Part shown: positions 10,636-23,174 of the stretch, piece by piece
Position numbering within the stretch: the first letter of the stretch is position 1
How the letters are laid out: each line of letters opens with the position of its first letter
Source of the DNA: Cyclaneusma minus
Lineage: Eukaryota > Ascomycota > Leotiomycetes > Marthamycetales > Marthamycetaceae
DNA: 64,000 nucleotides
Direction: 5' to 3'
Assembly (NCBI GenBank): GCA_037179335.1
Contig: JAKZHN010000014.1
Span: forward strand, 868,001 to 932,000
Translations under genes and position numbers: made by a program
Notes under the pieces: model-generated
Told to the model about the DNA's origin: nothing
The model's database searches: none
Seen by the model: the letters and a program-made list of their open reading frames with translations, nothing else

Positions 10636-12690
10636 ATGGGCATCCCCCATCTCCTCACCTATCTCCGCCCCTACGCCATCCCCACGACCCTCACCTCCAA
10701 AGATCTCATAATCGACGGTCCCAGTTTCGCCTACCACATCTACTTCCTCTGCCTGCGCCAACGCGCCTCCGCCCACAACGCCCTTGAAATCCTCCCCTCC
10801 TATCGCGAAATAGGAGAAGCCAGTATCTGCTTTTTAAACGCCCTTACTGCATCCGGAGTTTTCATGTAATTTCATCCAAATACATTCCTCGCAAATCCAC
10901 TTATCAGTTTTCGAAAAAGTTGGAGATCACGTGACTTACTAATACCCCTTAGCCGAAAACTTTACTTCGACGGCTTCCTGCCCGCCTCCAAACGCCCCAC
11001 GAGACTTGAGCGCCTCACAGCCTCGTCACAAAAGATTCTTTCATATTTTCAAACCAAACCACTCAAAGACTTTGCCTTGGGAGCTCCAATTGATGTCCAA
11101 ATCACGCCCTCCAGCATTTTCTCCGTCCGCTCCCTCGCTTCCTCCAAATTAGGATCCTTAGCAAGCCCCGCTGCATCTTTCCTCGTCCCTGCCGTCATCG
11201 AAGCCCTCCTTTCTTCCAAAGACTACCGCAATTTGGTAGAAGTCATCCCCGGCGAAGCAGACACCTTCTGCGCATCCTACGTCAAAACCCACGGCGGCGT
11301 AATCTTCACCTCCGACTCCGACCTTCTAGTCCACGATGTTGGCGAAAACGGAGTCATCGCCTACTTTCAAGATCTCTCTGTCGACTTCAGAATTTCTGGA
11401 AAAGATAGTGTTCCTCATATCAAATGCCATGTCTTCCACCCACAAGCAATTTCGAGACGTCTCGGGTTGCCAAAACCAAAGGATGTTGGTGGAGTGACGC
11501 AGCCAAGAGATTTATGTGCGCTGGCTTTTGAGATTCTCAAAGAGCCGCATTTGAGTTTTCCGCAGGTGGTGGTTAGGGCGATGGATATGAAGTCTGCGAA
11601 GGAAATGCCGGAGGAGTGGGAGGAGTTTTTGAAAGAGTATAAGCCTTCTTCGTCCGAGTTACCGGTCGAAGCTGCGCGCGAAGACATCACATCATCAAAA
11701 GGCGTGTCAGAAACGCTTCAACACCTCGACCCAAGAATCTCAGAATTCGTACTCCAGCATCCGGTGATGCAGTCTCGATCGACAGCACCAACTTCCCAAG
11801 AGGACGCCGCGACCGAGATCAGCATGTTCCTTCCTCTCATGCTCGAATGCCCCACGCAAACCACTGTTTGGGAAACCTCTTTGGCCCCACGTCTCCTCGC
11901 CTACTCTGCGCTCAATTTGATAGTCTCTGAAGATCACCGTTTGGGCGAGGTTGCGGAATTCCGACGGTATACGTTTAATTCCAAAGAACATCGAGGGAAG
12001 AAATGCGCCCTCCCTCTCAGCTCCGAATGGCCAGGCCTCGCTCAGGAAATGCTTGATTTGATTGTGAAGGTCAAAGCCAAGCTTTCTCCATCATTTTCTG
12101 TCTGGCATGTTCTAGCCATCTGCCACGATCTACAATGGGCAGAGGAAAGTGGCAAGAACTCGATTACTGCTCGTGCTACAGAGAAGACGAAACGTCCCAA
12201 CAACAACACGGATCCGACGGAGACGTGGAGGAAGTTGCATTTCATTGCGTTGTTGCAGAGCTCGTTTTATTCGTTTCGCATGCTATCCCAAATGCTTGAC
12301 ATAGTCATCGCTCTGGGATCTTCGGATACTGCAAATCCTTTCGCAAAGTTGCCTGAAGTGCTGGTTTTCGAATTGAGGAAGCAATTGGACGAGCTGCCTA
12401 GATTGAGGGAAGTGCTGAGTGTGCCGGATATGATGAGGGAGTTTGAAGATGGAGAGAGGATTGAGGAGATGGTGAAGTTTGCTGAGGAAGTGAGAGGAAG
12501 CGATGGTGGTGGAAATGCTACGGAAGAATGGAATGATGACAATGAGGCTAGGCGACAAGTCGAAGCTTCGGAGAAAAAGGAGAAGAAGGAGAAGAAGAAG
12601 AAGCGGAAAGCTGGTGGTGAGGGTGATGAGGAGAATGGAGTGGCGAAGAAGAGGGGGAACAATATGTTTGATCTACTGGGGGAAGAGTGA
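10636..12690 (+). CDS. XPG/FEN1-fold domain protein, Asteroid-like
   Basis: Two exons, 10636-10865 and 10953-12690, join in frame (intron 10866-10952, donor GTAATT, branch-like TTACTAAT, acceptor CCTTAG) to give 655 aa. The N-terminus MGIPHLLTYLRPYAIP and the LIIDGPSFAYHIY segment match the XPG N-region of the FEN1/XPG nuclease superfamily. The internal segment PGEADTFCASY followed by FTSDSDLLVHD matches the acidic XPG-I region that binds metal. Asteroid-type proteins keep this fold, but their nuclease activity is poorly established, so catalysis is not claimed. The C-terminus is charged with a Lys/Glu run (KKEKKEKKKKRK), a likely nuclear localisation signal or disordered tail, and ends in FDLLGEE. 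The start codon begins the conserved MGIP motif. Confidence 0.85.
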
Positions 12691-14188
12691 GATGAGTCGG
12701 ATTCAGGGGTGCTGCGAAGTTTGCAGCGAAAGAACGAAATCGTCGCCTGGAGGTTCAGAGACAAGCATGTTTTGATGAAAAGAACTACTTCCCGACAATG
12801 TTCGCAGGCTGTCGAGGCTTCTTCACATCGATACATCGTCAGACAGCATGGTTTCTTCGCAAGGGTCGAGGCCAGGCTCGGCCTCGGACTGTCCATCTTG
12901 CGAGACTCTGGCATTGATGCAGCGGCTCTAGGCTGTGCCGTTCCTGGAGAAGGGACTCGCCAAGAAGAGGGAGAATACCATATTTTGTTTCCTTCAGAAG
13001 GTGTGGAAGGAACGAGACGGTTGATAAAAGAGAACATTTTCGGCTGGCTTGCAGCTGCGGTACTGCCCTGCGCCAATGGAGAGCGTGTCCAATGGGTGCG
13101 AACTGGAGCGTCGGGAGACAAATCGGTGCTTTTACGGCCCTCTTCGGCAGACTGGAGAGGGTTCTGCGCAGAGGACACGTACTGCTTTTTTCATCAGTAC
13201 TGTTGAGCCCGAGCTGCATGAAAGATCATCCCTGTTCGATTTGCTTGGTGAGGAGTGAGGCAAAAGAGACGACTTTTTGCTCCAACCATGCCTCTCGGGG
13301 CGCGACGTGGTGTCCTTGAAGTCCAAGTCTAGCCTTTCTCAGCGAAAGGTTGTGCTTCCCGCCCACCACCCAGGCAGACTGGGGAGTTTTTCCCGCATTG
13401 GACGGACGGCTGCCAACATGGCTTACCTTTTGCAGAAGTGTTGGGGCTTGGCAGCATTGGGGCCCAACTGTTTCGTTGGATTTGAGTTTCTGGAGCTGTC
13501 TAGAGCGGGTTCATGTACCTCTCCAGATGACCTTGGGGTGGTGTGGCAGGGATGTGACTGGGCGAGCGGCCGAGCCCTCCGGGGGGCCCGCGGTGGCTTA
13601 TGGCGCGAACGAGATGACGACGAACGCGTGGGGCGATGGCATAGTGAGGCCGATCTTATAAGGGTCTGGAGCTAACTGTGATGGTCCATCGTGCCTGGTG
13701 TCAGGTACGAGGGCATGCGCTGCTGCTCGGTGCTTGCTGCTGGGTAGGAAGCGGGAGCTTTGAGCGGCGATTATCGGCAATTGGCCAAGCAAAGTAAGCT
13801 AATAGTGCCATTTGTGGAGCTGTTTAGGTTCAATCTGTTACTGTTAATTAGATATTTGGGGTCTAGCGTTCTCGCTGCCTGCTATTATTGCGTGCTTATT
13901 GGGATTGGCTGCTTGGGAAAGCGGCAAGGATCGAAGAGCCGTGGACATAGACGAGCCGAGCGTCGAAGGAGGGCTGCTCCCGCGTGTTTGCGGGAGGTGA
14001 ATAGCTACTCATCCCTAGATATTGAAGACGCTCTCCGATCATCTCATCGGTCTCTTTACAGCGCCAAATGCTCCGCTCCTCTTGAGGTATCTTGCTTTGA
14101 GAACGTCGCGCTAGCAAGTCTCTAATGCTGCGTTCTACCTCTCGTCAATTGACCCTTTTCTCTCCCAAAGCGTATTTTGCCCACGACG
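12691..14188. other. Gene-poor interval with a copy of the upstream gene's C-terminal codons
   Basis: No gene is convincing here. At about 13226-13258 the plus strand reads SSLFDLLGEE followed by a stop, repeating the NNMFDLLGEE stop that ends the XPG-like gene at 12690. The third-position changes are almost all synonymous. Long frames on both strands around 12700-13200 have no recognisable features. Confidence 0.45.
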
Positions 14189-14803
14189 ATGTCGACCGAT
14201 AGCGATACTGAGAAGGTTGCGTCGGAGGTTGTTCACGAGGTTGTTGCAGATTTTATTGTGAAGCTTCCTGACGACCATGCGAACGTGAGTTTTCCATCCA
14301 TCCCTTTACAATATCATGCTCATATAGGTACCCATTAGATCGAGGGCAACGCAAGTCGCGCGAGAGACTTAGAAGATCGCACACGACCCACGTTCGTGAT
14401 TAGGGAACGACGCCCATGTCTCGCACCGAACGACATCCACCGATTCATGGTACGAAAGCGGAAGCATTTCTGCTTATACCCAAATCCCACTCCTATCGCT
14501 TCGCCCTCCGTGGATTACAGTGCGGGATTTGAGCTCTACCATAAGCCAGCATACCAACGCTCTACGGCGCCCTCGCCGAGTCCTCACTCGCAAACTCCTG
14601 ATGTCGCTCCGTCCACTCCTGCCAAGAATTATTTTCATTTCATCGGGGATTTCCAGCTACCATTTTCCAACACTAAATCGTTTCCATCCATTAGCGTACC
14701 TCACGATATCGGCGAGACGAGAACGAAGCGAGCAAAACACTTTAATTCCGCTAATTTCCCGAGCTCGGCTTTCTTTATACCAGCAAAGCTCACGCCCTTT
14801 TAG
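14189..14803 (+). CDS. Hypothetical protein, two exons, 186 aa
   Basis: ATG at 14189 opens a 32-codon exon (MSTDSDTEKVASEVVHEVV) ending at a GTGAGT donor. An acceptor CCATTAG at 14338 continues the frame without stops to 14803. The intron would be 14285-14338 (54 bp), normal for a fungus, and the frame match across it is the main support. The product is unrecognised. The first exon is acidic and helical in character, and the second is Ser/Pro-rich and basic. The 3' half lies in DNA that becomes AT-richer, so the end may be decayed. Confidence 0.35.
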
Positions 14804-17286
14804 GCTTCCGATCGTGCTAGCCTAGCATATTAAAGTTCGCCGCTCCGCAGCTAGCTATCAGACTTTTCCGATAAACGGCTTGTTAAATATTAAATCTAAT
14901 TTTCGTCAAAGCTCCAAGTTCCCGCACGGCGTAAAGCCTGATTTTCAGCGCCGTTTTGCTAAAGGTTTGAAATAAGGCTTCGAGCTATCGTCGAGCCTTG
15001 GACCCTATCGAGGAGAGACAGCCCCCGGATTTGCATGTTTTCTTGCCATCCATCGTGGCATAAGGAGTTGGAATTTGCACACTCGACTGCCGACGCCATT
15101 TCAGATTTATGCCTCTAAGCACGCCCTATATGCTAATGGCTTTTCGCAGCGAGCGGTTTTATTGTTTATACGGCATCGACACGAGACATGTTTGTGTCGG
15201 ATGTGGACGAGGCATCGATTTTTCATTCCCGCAACCTTGATCTGCGCTGGCGAGGCTGGACAGTAGGTAAGTAAGGTTCATAACCCCGGATCATCATTCT
15301 TGTTTCGCACACCTAGCGCCATGTTCGTTTGCTGCCCCGAGCACGCCATCAACGATAAGTGTCTTCTGCGACAAGCTGTCAAGCAATCGTTCTCGAGATC
15401 TCTGGCCATAGGGCGTCGGTATGGGATAACTCCTGGCACTTTTTATTAAACAGCTAGGTAAATTGTTCTGCTTATTTCCCAATTATTATGGATATTATTG
15501 CAATGCGGCGTTTGTGTTTTGCTCGAGAACGGCTGGAGGGAAAAAAGCATAAACTTTGCCGGCAGCTGGCCAAGCATGGCTAAGGCAAAATCCGCTGGTT
15601 TTGAATATTTTGGGCATGATAGAGTTCAATCGATGGCTTTGGGCCCAATACGGAATTTACAGGGGTTCTGCGGATTAGTGTCTTGGGGAGGGGGAACAGG
15701 GAGTGTGTGGTTGAAGGAAGGTCGAGCACAAGAAGATGCCAGAGCGATGAGCCCAAGTGAATATCGAGTTTTGTTTTGCTTGGACTGATGAACAACGCTT
15801 AGAGCAGGACAATATGAGTGATGTCTGGACGCTTGGGGATGATGAGGACGGGTTTGGTGAGTTCTCGAGATGAGAGACGGAAAGCAGGCCTGTGGTTGTG
15901 GGATGGATGAGGGGGTGTGCGGGTTGGGGGGTGTGGGGAATATCAGGGTGACTCGTTTGGGAAAGCGGCCATGGTACAGGGTTGCAAGTTATAGGAGGGA
16001 GAGCGAGGACGCTGTTGAGTTGGGCTGGGAGATGGATGGGCCAGGGCGAATGGGGATGGAGCCTTGTTGTCCACGCCCACTTGGGCTCTCAACAGCCAGG
16101 TTTCCCTCCACATGAGCTTGATGCTTGCACTCTGCCGTTGGCTTTCCATCTCCGCCGTAGGGGCTTGAAAGATCCCCTGCTGGCTGCCTGGAGCTTCATC
16201 CCAGCTGCTTTGAAGTCGTGTCATTCGCAGACCGCGATTTGTTGCCTGCTCGATGAAGCAGATGGCCCGGAAAGATGACCGCTCGCGCTTGCTGGGGTTT
16301 TGTGTCTCGTCCCCGACTGGAGCAGACGCGACTCGTTGCAGAAGAAGGGATGTCACGTGTGGGCGTTTGGGAAAGCAGCCTCTACGACGAGGAACCAGCT
16401 ACTCTTTGCACCCAGCGGGAATCGGCCCCGAGAAGTAATTATGTATCTCACATATGCCGCGAGGCCATTTCCATTAGCAGCCGACACTACGCTTTGCCCG
16501 CTTGCCCCGGCCCGGCTAGCTCCTAGGTTCAACCTAGCAGCGTTTGCTGCTTCATCCCAGATTGCAAACCCCAACCCAGCCGGTCACTAATGATTCACGT
16601 TAAGCTTCTTTCACGCACAGACCTCTCAAAAGGTACTTCACGCACGCATCTTTCACAATGATCAAACCCCGCACCTACATTTCCCACTCTCTCTGCCTCC
16701 TCAGTCTCCCCCAATCTGTCCAAATGCTCCTGTCTCCGACTATTAATCTTGCAGCTTGTTGGCTTGCTGTAGCCTTCTTGCTGGCTAGAACGTAGGAGGG
16801 CAGTAAGCTAAACGGCGACCGTAAGAAACTGGCCGAGCAAGATAGGTCAGTCATGATCTCATTGGAATCAGGAACTTCCATATCTGATTTCTGATGAAGT
16901 GTTCGGGATACAAAGTCTTTGCAGGTCTCGCTCTTTGTATAATTGAAAAAAGCTCCACTGATGATTCCTGGTTCGATGGTTAGGTTTGGAACTCTTGTGT
17001 AGGTCTCTGGTGAAGCGGAAGGCCCGGCAAGCGCTCCCAGCCCCCTCTTGAGCTTTGTAGTTGACTGTTCTGTGAATTTGTGAGTTGTGAATTTTTCGAC
17101 TCGAGCGACCAGCAGGCAGGCGCGATGTCACGTGTGGGGATTCTTATATTCTTCGACCTTTCTCTATTTCACTTCATCTCCAGCTCGTTGTTCTTTCGCT
17201 TTTTCTTCTCAATCTCTGCATATTCTTTCTCCTCATCAATTTTCCATTTCCTCCACAACGCTTTTCACTTTGATATCCTGTCCACA
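14804..17286. other. Long interval without a supported gene
   Basis: Frames here are short and carry no family motifs. A GTTTGGGAAAGC(A/G)GCC element recurs near 15955 and 16365 and, partly, near 13911. GATGTCACGTGTGGG recurs near 16349 and 17124, the second about 160 bp upstream of the next gene's start. These repeated CACGTG-containing segments could be transcription-factor sites or duplicated spacer. Confidence 0.4.
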
Positions 17287-18840
17287 ATGGCGTCTATTTG
17301 CGTTGTCGCCAACCCACAAGACGTTCCACCCTACCCGTGGATTCTCAACCCCATCAATGCCGGCGTAAGTCTCCGCCTTTGTATCTTCTGTTGTGCGACT
17401 TGTTGATGTATGCTAACTAAGCACAGCTGTTCTGTACCATACTAGATATTCTACAAGATTCGGATCGAGGTTTCGACCAGCAGATCAAAATCGAGGGCCC
17501 TCAGTACCATAACACGAGCAGTGGTAGGAGAGGCAAACCAACATTAGCTGTAAATACGGTGAGGGGAGCTAAGTTTGTAAACAATTCAACGGCATTTTCG
17601 CTTGAAACCGTATCCAGACTTGTCTCTTCCCACTGTCACGGCAAGCAAAAAGGTAAGCTCTCGCTTTATTATACAGGGCGAAGGCTGACCGCTGCTGACC
17701 AGGTTTTGTCTGCCTCACGGCATGGGGAGAATGGGGACCCGGTTCGTATTCAATTAGTCAACTCACTTATCCCCTCCCGTTCATAGGTGTGCCTGCTAAC
17801 ACGTTTCCTCCTGCAGAATGGTTGGGCCCGCTTGCTCGCGAAGTGGTGAAACGTTCCGAAGCAGGCCTTCCCAGCCTGCCACCCAATGCGGATCCAAAGA
17901 ATCCACGCCATACATGGGTCTCCGTTCCCAAGAATGCTGCCGCAAGTCCACCTTCTTCCTGTTGCTTCGTCATCGTGTACTAACAAGTTCCAGCTCATTT
18001 GTGCCCTAGATGATCTTATGGCAGATCCGACTCGGGACGTCTCCAGCAAGGCTAGCGACGTTCTCGTGGCTCAGTATAATGGTACCTCGACAATATCTCT
18101 CTCTCGGCTACCTGGACTAGCACTGATCATCATAATTAGCTGATAGTGTCCAAAGTATTCCTCCAGAAAAGAGTCCGTTATTCCCCACCCTGACGTATCG
18201 GCTCTCGTGATTCCGGTTGACACGTATTTTCCCGCAGACCAATTATACGCCAAAGCCCGCGACGTATGGGAACTCTCCAAAGCGGGTCCGACTCCCTCGC
18301 TATCTGCCACGGAACCCCCAGAATACTTGACACATTCACTTGCCCCAAACGGTGCTGAAGGTAGGTCGTGTTCCACTTCCATCCCTCAAAAAGTCCAGGC
18401 TGAGTGTCTACAACCTCGAACTCTAGTTCATCTGCTCCGCTTGCTTCTTCTTCCAACTTACTAACGCTCTCCTTCTCCTAATAAAAGATTTAGAGGAACG
18501 AGTCATACCGTTGAGCGCTTCCACTCTTGTTCCTGCAAAGACTGCATCAAATGCTCTCCGAGAGGCTTTGGCTCACCCTCCTATTCAGCCATGGACACCC
18601 TTATCCTCCCCTCCGCCTAGAGCCAACTCTCCTCAGCCTCAGTTAGCTACCAATACGCCACATCCTTCGCCTAGGGCGATCTCTCCCCGCTCCAAGTCTG
18701 CCGCCAGCGCCCCAAAGCCTTCTCCTAGCACAAAGGATGATGGAACAAACACTACTACTACTACGAACCCCGCTGGTAATTTTCTCTTCGATTATTTGTC
18801 TTCGTGGTTCTTCGGTTACAAGTCCATCGCTGATATCTAA
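17287..18840 (+). CDS. Unrecognised multi-exon protein, about 376 aa
   Basis: ATG at 17287 starts MASICVVANPQDVPPYPW. Exons that join in frame: 17287-17364, 17427-17652, 17703-17741, 17787-17941, 17994 to about 18059, about 18147-18360 and 18488-18840. Introns have good donors (GTAAGT, GTAAGC, GTTCGT, GTAGGT) and branch sites (GCTAACTAA before 17426, TACTAAC before 17993). The intron at 17942-17993 needs a GC donor (GCAAGT). The junction between exons 5 and 6 is uncertain: phase-0 donors at 18060 or 18066 fit an acceptor at 18146. The last exon is Pro/Ser-rich and ends FFGYKSIADI. No known domain is recognised. The run of seven frame-compatible exons is the evidence that this is a gene. Confidence 0.6.
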
Positions 18841-20948
18841 GGAATACTAGTGAACGACTGGATGACCTTGAGCGGTAAAAAACGTCATAGGATTATCTTG
18901 GGGCCAGAACTTGATCCACAGAGGTGGAAAAAGGTTAGATCCCAGTAGATAGATAGATGGGGCTTTCTCCAAGCCTTAAGCTCCAGCTCCAAGCCTTCAA
19001 TAAGCTCAAACTTTAAGCCTTCGAAATTAAGCTTCAGCTTCAGCGCATGCTCCAGCCTCCAGCCTCCAGCCTCCAGCGTCTACTTCCAAGCTACAGCTCC
19101 AATTTCAAGCCTTGAGCTCAAATTTTAAACCATTTATAAAAGGTTTTTTCTCAACCCCCCGCTCCGCTAAAGTAAGCATTGTTAATAAAGGAAAGGAGTC
19201 GATTTAGGCGAGAGAGAATTTAAAGTCTTTTCGGTCCGTTAATCGCATGTCCCGATAACTCAAAACTGCCAAAAGCTTATGTTGTCCGATTTATAAAGGA
19301 AGTTTGTCGACCAGCCGCGAGCTTTCCCACATTTGATCTAGTTTTAACTTGGCAGGCAAGTTTAGCAAAATATAATTCACTATCCGTCGTCGTGGATATG
19401 TGGGGCCATTGATTTCAATTGGCACGATCGACACGCGCCCCACCAGCTTGCCGATCTTGACCTGATTGCTCCAGTCCGATGCGCAGCCGGCTCGAGGTCC
19501 GCTCCATCTTTCCATTTTCACGTACGGGTAAAGTGGAATTGGAAAGAAAGGCCTGCTCTCTCTCCCATATCCGCTGGTATGACTCCATGAATCATGAGTC
19601 GGCTTTCCCTGCTCTTGGTTCTTCAGCCCTCAGAGTCCAGAGTCCACAGGTCCCATGACGTGTCGCTGCATGGTAGACTTCCCTGTCCCTGTCGCAGATC
19701 AGTGGGCCCGGCAATCTTTGTTCTCGATTCACTGATGATCGCTAGTCCTTACCATATCTTGAGTCCCTGCTAGGCTGCTCCCGTCACGGATTTCTGGCCT
19801 CGCTCCTGTCCCGGTGTCATCCCGGCGTCCTCCTGGCTCTCGCTCCCGTCCTGGCCTTCAGCTGATCTGATCTTTACTTTCATCGTGGCCCTTCTAGCCC
19901 CGCTTCTATTCTGACAGCTGGTTCGCTCTCATACTAGTCCCATTCTCGTTCTAGCTTCAACTTTGTTTCGACCGATGCGGTCATTGTAGTGCTATTCGTT
20001 ATGTCCTGTCAAGTTCCCGCTTATTTCCAGTCTGTACTTTGCTTCCCCACATAGTCGCCTCAACCTTGATGATGACCATGATCATCGAACTCGGACCAGG
20101 TCTGGCAATACCCGATACATTTTCACAGTTCACTCATGACTCATGGCCTTGCCGTCCTTCGCTGTCCTCGTTTCGCCTTCTCCCCTATCCTGGTCTTGCC
20201 GCCTTATCCTGCGGCCAGTTGCATCTCTCCTGTCGTCTGGCACTTGCTTTTTCTCGCTTTGTAATCACGACAAACGCTCAACGGCTGCTGCTTTCGTTTG
20301 TGGGTATTTTTTCCACTAGGCTCACTACCTGTGAGCCCGGGCTTTTTTCAATCTTATATCTTTCAAATCCATATCTTGGGGAAGTAGAGAGGAGAGAAAA
20401 GCCCGTACAATTTGGAATATGCTTCTGCAAAGACGGGCGCTAATCCAAACGCAGGCCTGGTATTGCATTAGCGCAAGCTTTCGTTGCAAGCAGATCTGCT
20501 TTTATATTAGCGCAAGACAAGCTTTGGGGTCCGTCCAGCATTTGCTTGCGGGTCATTGGTTCCCGAGAGCCTCAGGAACCCCTACCCACGTTGCAACCCA
20601 CAGGTTGCAACCCACCCTCCGCCAAGCTTGTAAGTTACCCATCTTGCAACTTACATTTTGCTTACAACTTGGTTTTTGCTTGCAACTTACTAGAATGGCG
20701 CGACTGTCCTCTGTGCTTCGCCCTTCGATAGCAAAACCTCACGCGGCGCCTCGAGTCAACATGGAGCACTCGACAGCAGCAGACTCCCCTTCTATTTAAC
20801 AGGCAGCTTTCTGCGGATTCCCCACAATCTTCCTGTCATCGACATTGTCTTCTGGTTCCTCGACATCGTCTTCAAGTTCCCGAGTCCCAAACACGAGCAC
20901 ACCACCTTTTCGAAGGAACACTTCGGATACCAACCCACTCTCGAAACA
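18841..20948. other. Interval without a supported gene; two short-repeat clusters
   Basis: At about 18970-19120 a degenerate minisatellite of AAGCTCCAGC/GCCTCCA units is present, with four near-perfect CTCCAGC steps near 19050-19078. From about 20470 to 20695 the motif TTGCAAC(C/T)T recurs at least five times, 250-500 bp upstream of the next gene's start. Frames in between are short and unrecognised. Confidence 0.5.
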
Positions 20949-22040
20949 ATGAACAGCGAGACTCATGCTTCGGGTAAAGTGCAATGCTAGACAGACCACT
21001 CTTACTCGTTACCCAAAATACTAACTCGCGCATCAGCAGCGGTTCTCGCTGACGAGTCGGAATCTATCTACGGCAGCTCGATGTTCAACACGGTCTTTAA
21101 TAAAGCTTCCAACCTCTGGGAGCAAATCGACAAATCTGAGTATAATCTGGTCCCGACAGGAGACCAGAAATTGCAGTCCTCACGCCGCTACGACTGCATT
21201 TCCTCCGACAATGTCACTATTAATGGCATCGATGGCACCGTCACCCTTTGTCTATACCACACACCTGCCGAGGACGGTACCACCAATGGCGTATACAACC
21301 GCGTGGAACACTGGCTTCAAGAGTGCCAAGGGACCAGTGGTGAATACCTCACTGTTGAATGCTGCCTCGGTCTCAGATTGATCGGTTTCATAACATCCGT
21401 CCTGCTCCGCCGCCCGAGCCCATCAGCCAACAAAATCTGGGATGACTACATGCATCTCTGGCGCTGCGGCATCCGGAAACCGACCATGGAGATATTCGAC
21501 TACGATGGAACGCTCTTGGAGCACTTCTGTCCCCACGGCGAACGAGCAGGCACAGGGTGCTGGAACCGAGAGCTAGAGCACGGAGACCTCGTCATCGTAC
21601 AGACACTGAATGTGCTCCGAGGCTCCGGCATTCCTCACAAGAAGGTCGCAGGAGCGATGGTCCAGGCACTACTTGCCGGCAAATCGAAGCTTGCTGGTGA
21701 AGCGTCTTTGGACTTTGTGTTAGTTCGTCCAGGCATTGTGGGGACGTTGCGGCAGATGAATACGGCGATGCAGGTGGCCTCAAGCTCTACTGCAGAAGAA
21801 CGAACGTGCAGCAAGACGTTGAGGCTGCACCAGACGATGATTGAGAAGAGGAAGAAACCGGCGGAGTTCTTTAGGGAGCTGGGGTTTAGGAGGATTGGTG
21901 ACTCGTTGTGTTTTGGGTATGCTTTTGATGCGGAACATCCTTCTCGTGGGGTCTCGGTGGACGAGGATGCTGCGATACTGGCGAGGAAAGCTGAAAGCAT
22001 AGCGGTTGTGGAGTGTTCTGCGGCTCAGCTGAGTGTCTAG
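20949..22040 (+). CDS. Hypothetical protein with possible GNAT-like C-terminus, 341 aa
   Basis: A short first exon, 20949-20973 (MNSETHAS), joins exon 2 at 21040 through a small intron with donor GTAAAG and branch ACTAACTC. The acceptor is CAGCAG, so a start of exon 2 at 21037 would add one Ala. The product has no signal peptide or membrane segment. Near the C-terminus, AEFFRELGFRRIGDSLCFGY resembles the last helix-strand unit of GNAT acetyltransferases (FYxxLGFRRIG), but the acetyl-CoA loop RxxGxG/A is not evident. The call is therefore only a lead. Several related-looking ascomycete proteins end this way, but I do not recognise a named family. Confidence 0.6.
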
Positions 22041-23160
22041 CCGTAGAGTTTGCACCTTGGCGCTCTCCCTGCACCTGCCTAATTGGGTAGCTGCAGTCTT
22101 GGGCTTCAGCTCCTTGGGTTGAGCATAGCTCTACTCATGGAGCTCCCTCTCCTCATGAATTTATGACCGTTATGACCCATCAACGAGACGCCTTGCAGCG
22201 ATATATCACCTTTGACCCCTAGAACGACCGACGAGGAGACTCGAAGTCTTTCTCCAAGTTCAAGATTCGGTTTCCAAATCCATCGAATTCTGCAATTCAC
22301 ATTACCTATCCCATGCAGGTTTCTAGGCTCTCAATGCTTTCACAGCATTGACAATCTCATTCCTAGTCCGAATTGTGCTTTCTGCTGTGTTTCTACCACT
22401 CAGATACGTGCGGAATGAACAGAATCATTAGGTACTGTGTCTCAAATCTCAAAATCAAAGAGCTCACTCAGTCATCCACTAACCTCTGTCAACTATCTCT
22501 GCCATCAACGCCAGTGCTTGCTGTCGTCTCCCCGTCTTTCTGTTGCAGTTCAAGTCCTATTCCATGCTCTTTGTTTGCGCTTACCTCACACTGCGGACAA
22601 GTTTTCTTTTAGTCAAACATCCAAAACACTATAAATACAACCCTTTCCTCTGCACCCCATTTTCTTCCAATAATTGCCACAAAGTTCTTACTTCTTCCTA
22701 CGTCATCTTGTGGATAAACCGCCGAGAAGCTCAGAAGTTCGCTGTGCTGCTTCACGGAAATGGCCTGCAGGATTGGACTCGGAGTTTCGCGATTTAACTC
22801 AACAAGTCCTAGGCGGCAGGCAACAGTTTGTACTGTCGTGATGGATTTCTGCTGTTGATGATGACTTGTTGGGTTGTACCGTCGACTCGCTTAGCACTGC
22901 GCAAATTGGTTTCCAACTTTCCAAAAATCAGTCGAAATGTTCGTCGAAAAAGCATAGTCATCGTTTTGATCCAGCTCGGGCGAATTCGAGAAAATAAATT
23001 GTACTTTCCTCCCGCATGGGCTGTTGCTGGATAGTGCCGTGCATTGGATCTAAAAGTAAGGGTTTGGTCTGTCCTTTTATAGCTTCGAAAAAGTAGAGCT
23101 GAGGGACATTGAGCTTGGGATGTGACTGTGATTCGTTGTGGAAGGAGTTATAGCTGTCGG
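22041..23160. other. Intergenic, no gene seen
   Basis: Only short frames are present. TATAAATACAACCC occurs at about 22630, with TTGCTGTC-like motifs near 22517 and 22538 upstream. This may be a worn copy of the promoter-like repeat unit. Confidence 0.4.
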
Positions 23161-23174
23161 ATGGTCTGGCAAGA

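Noticed and set aside
12267..13178. A 303-codon minus frame overlapping the XPG-like gene's 3' end
   Set aside because: Half of it is antisense to the Lys/Glu-rich tail of the supported gene, producing Ser/Phe runs, and the rest has no recognisable features.
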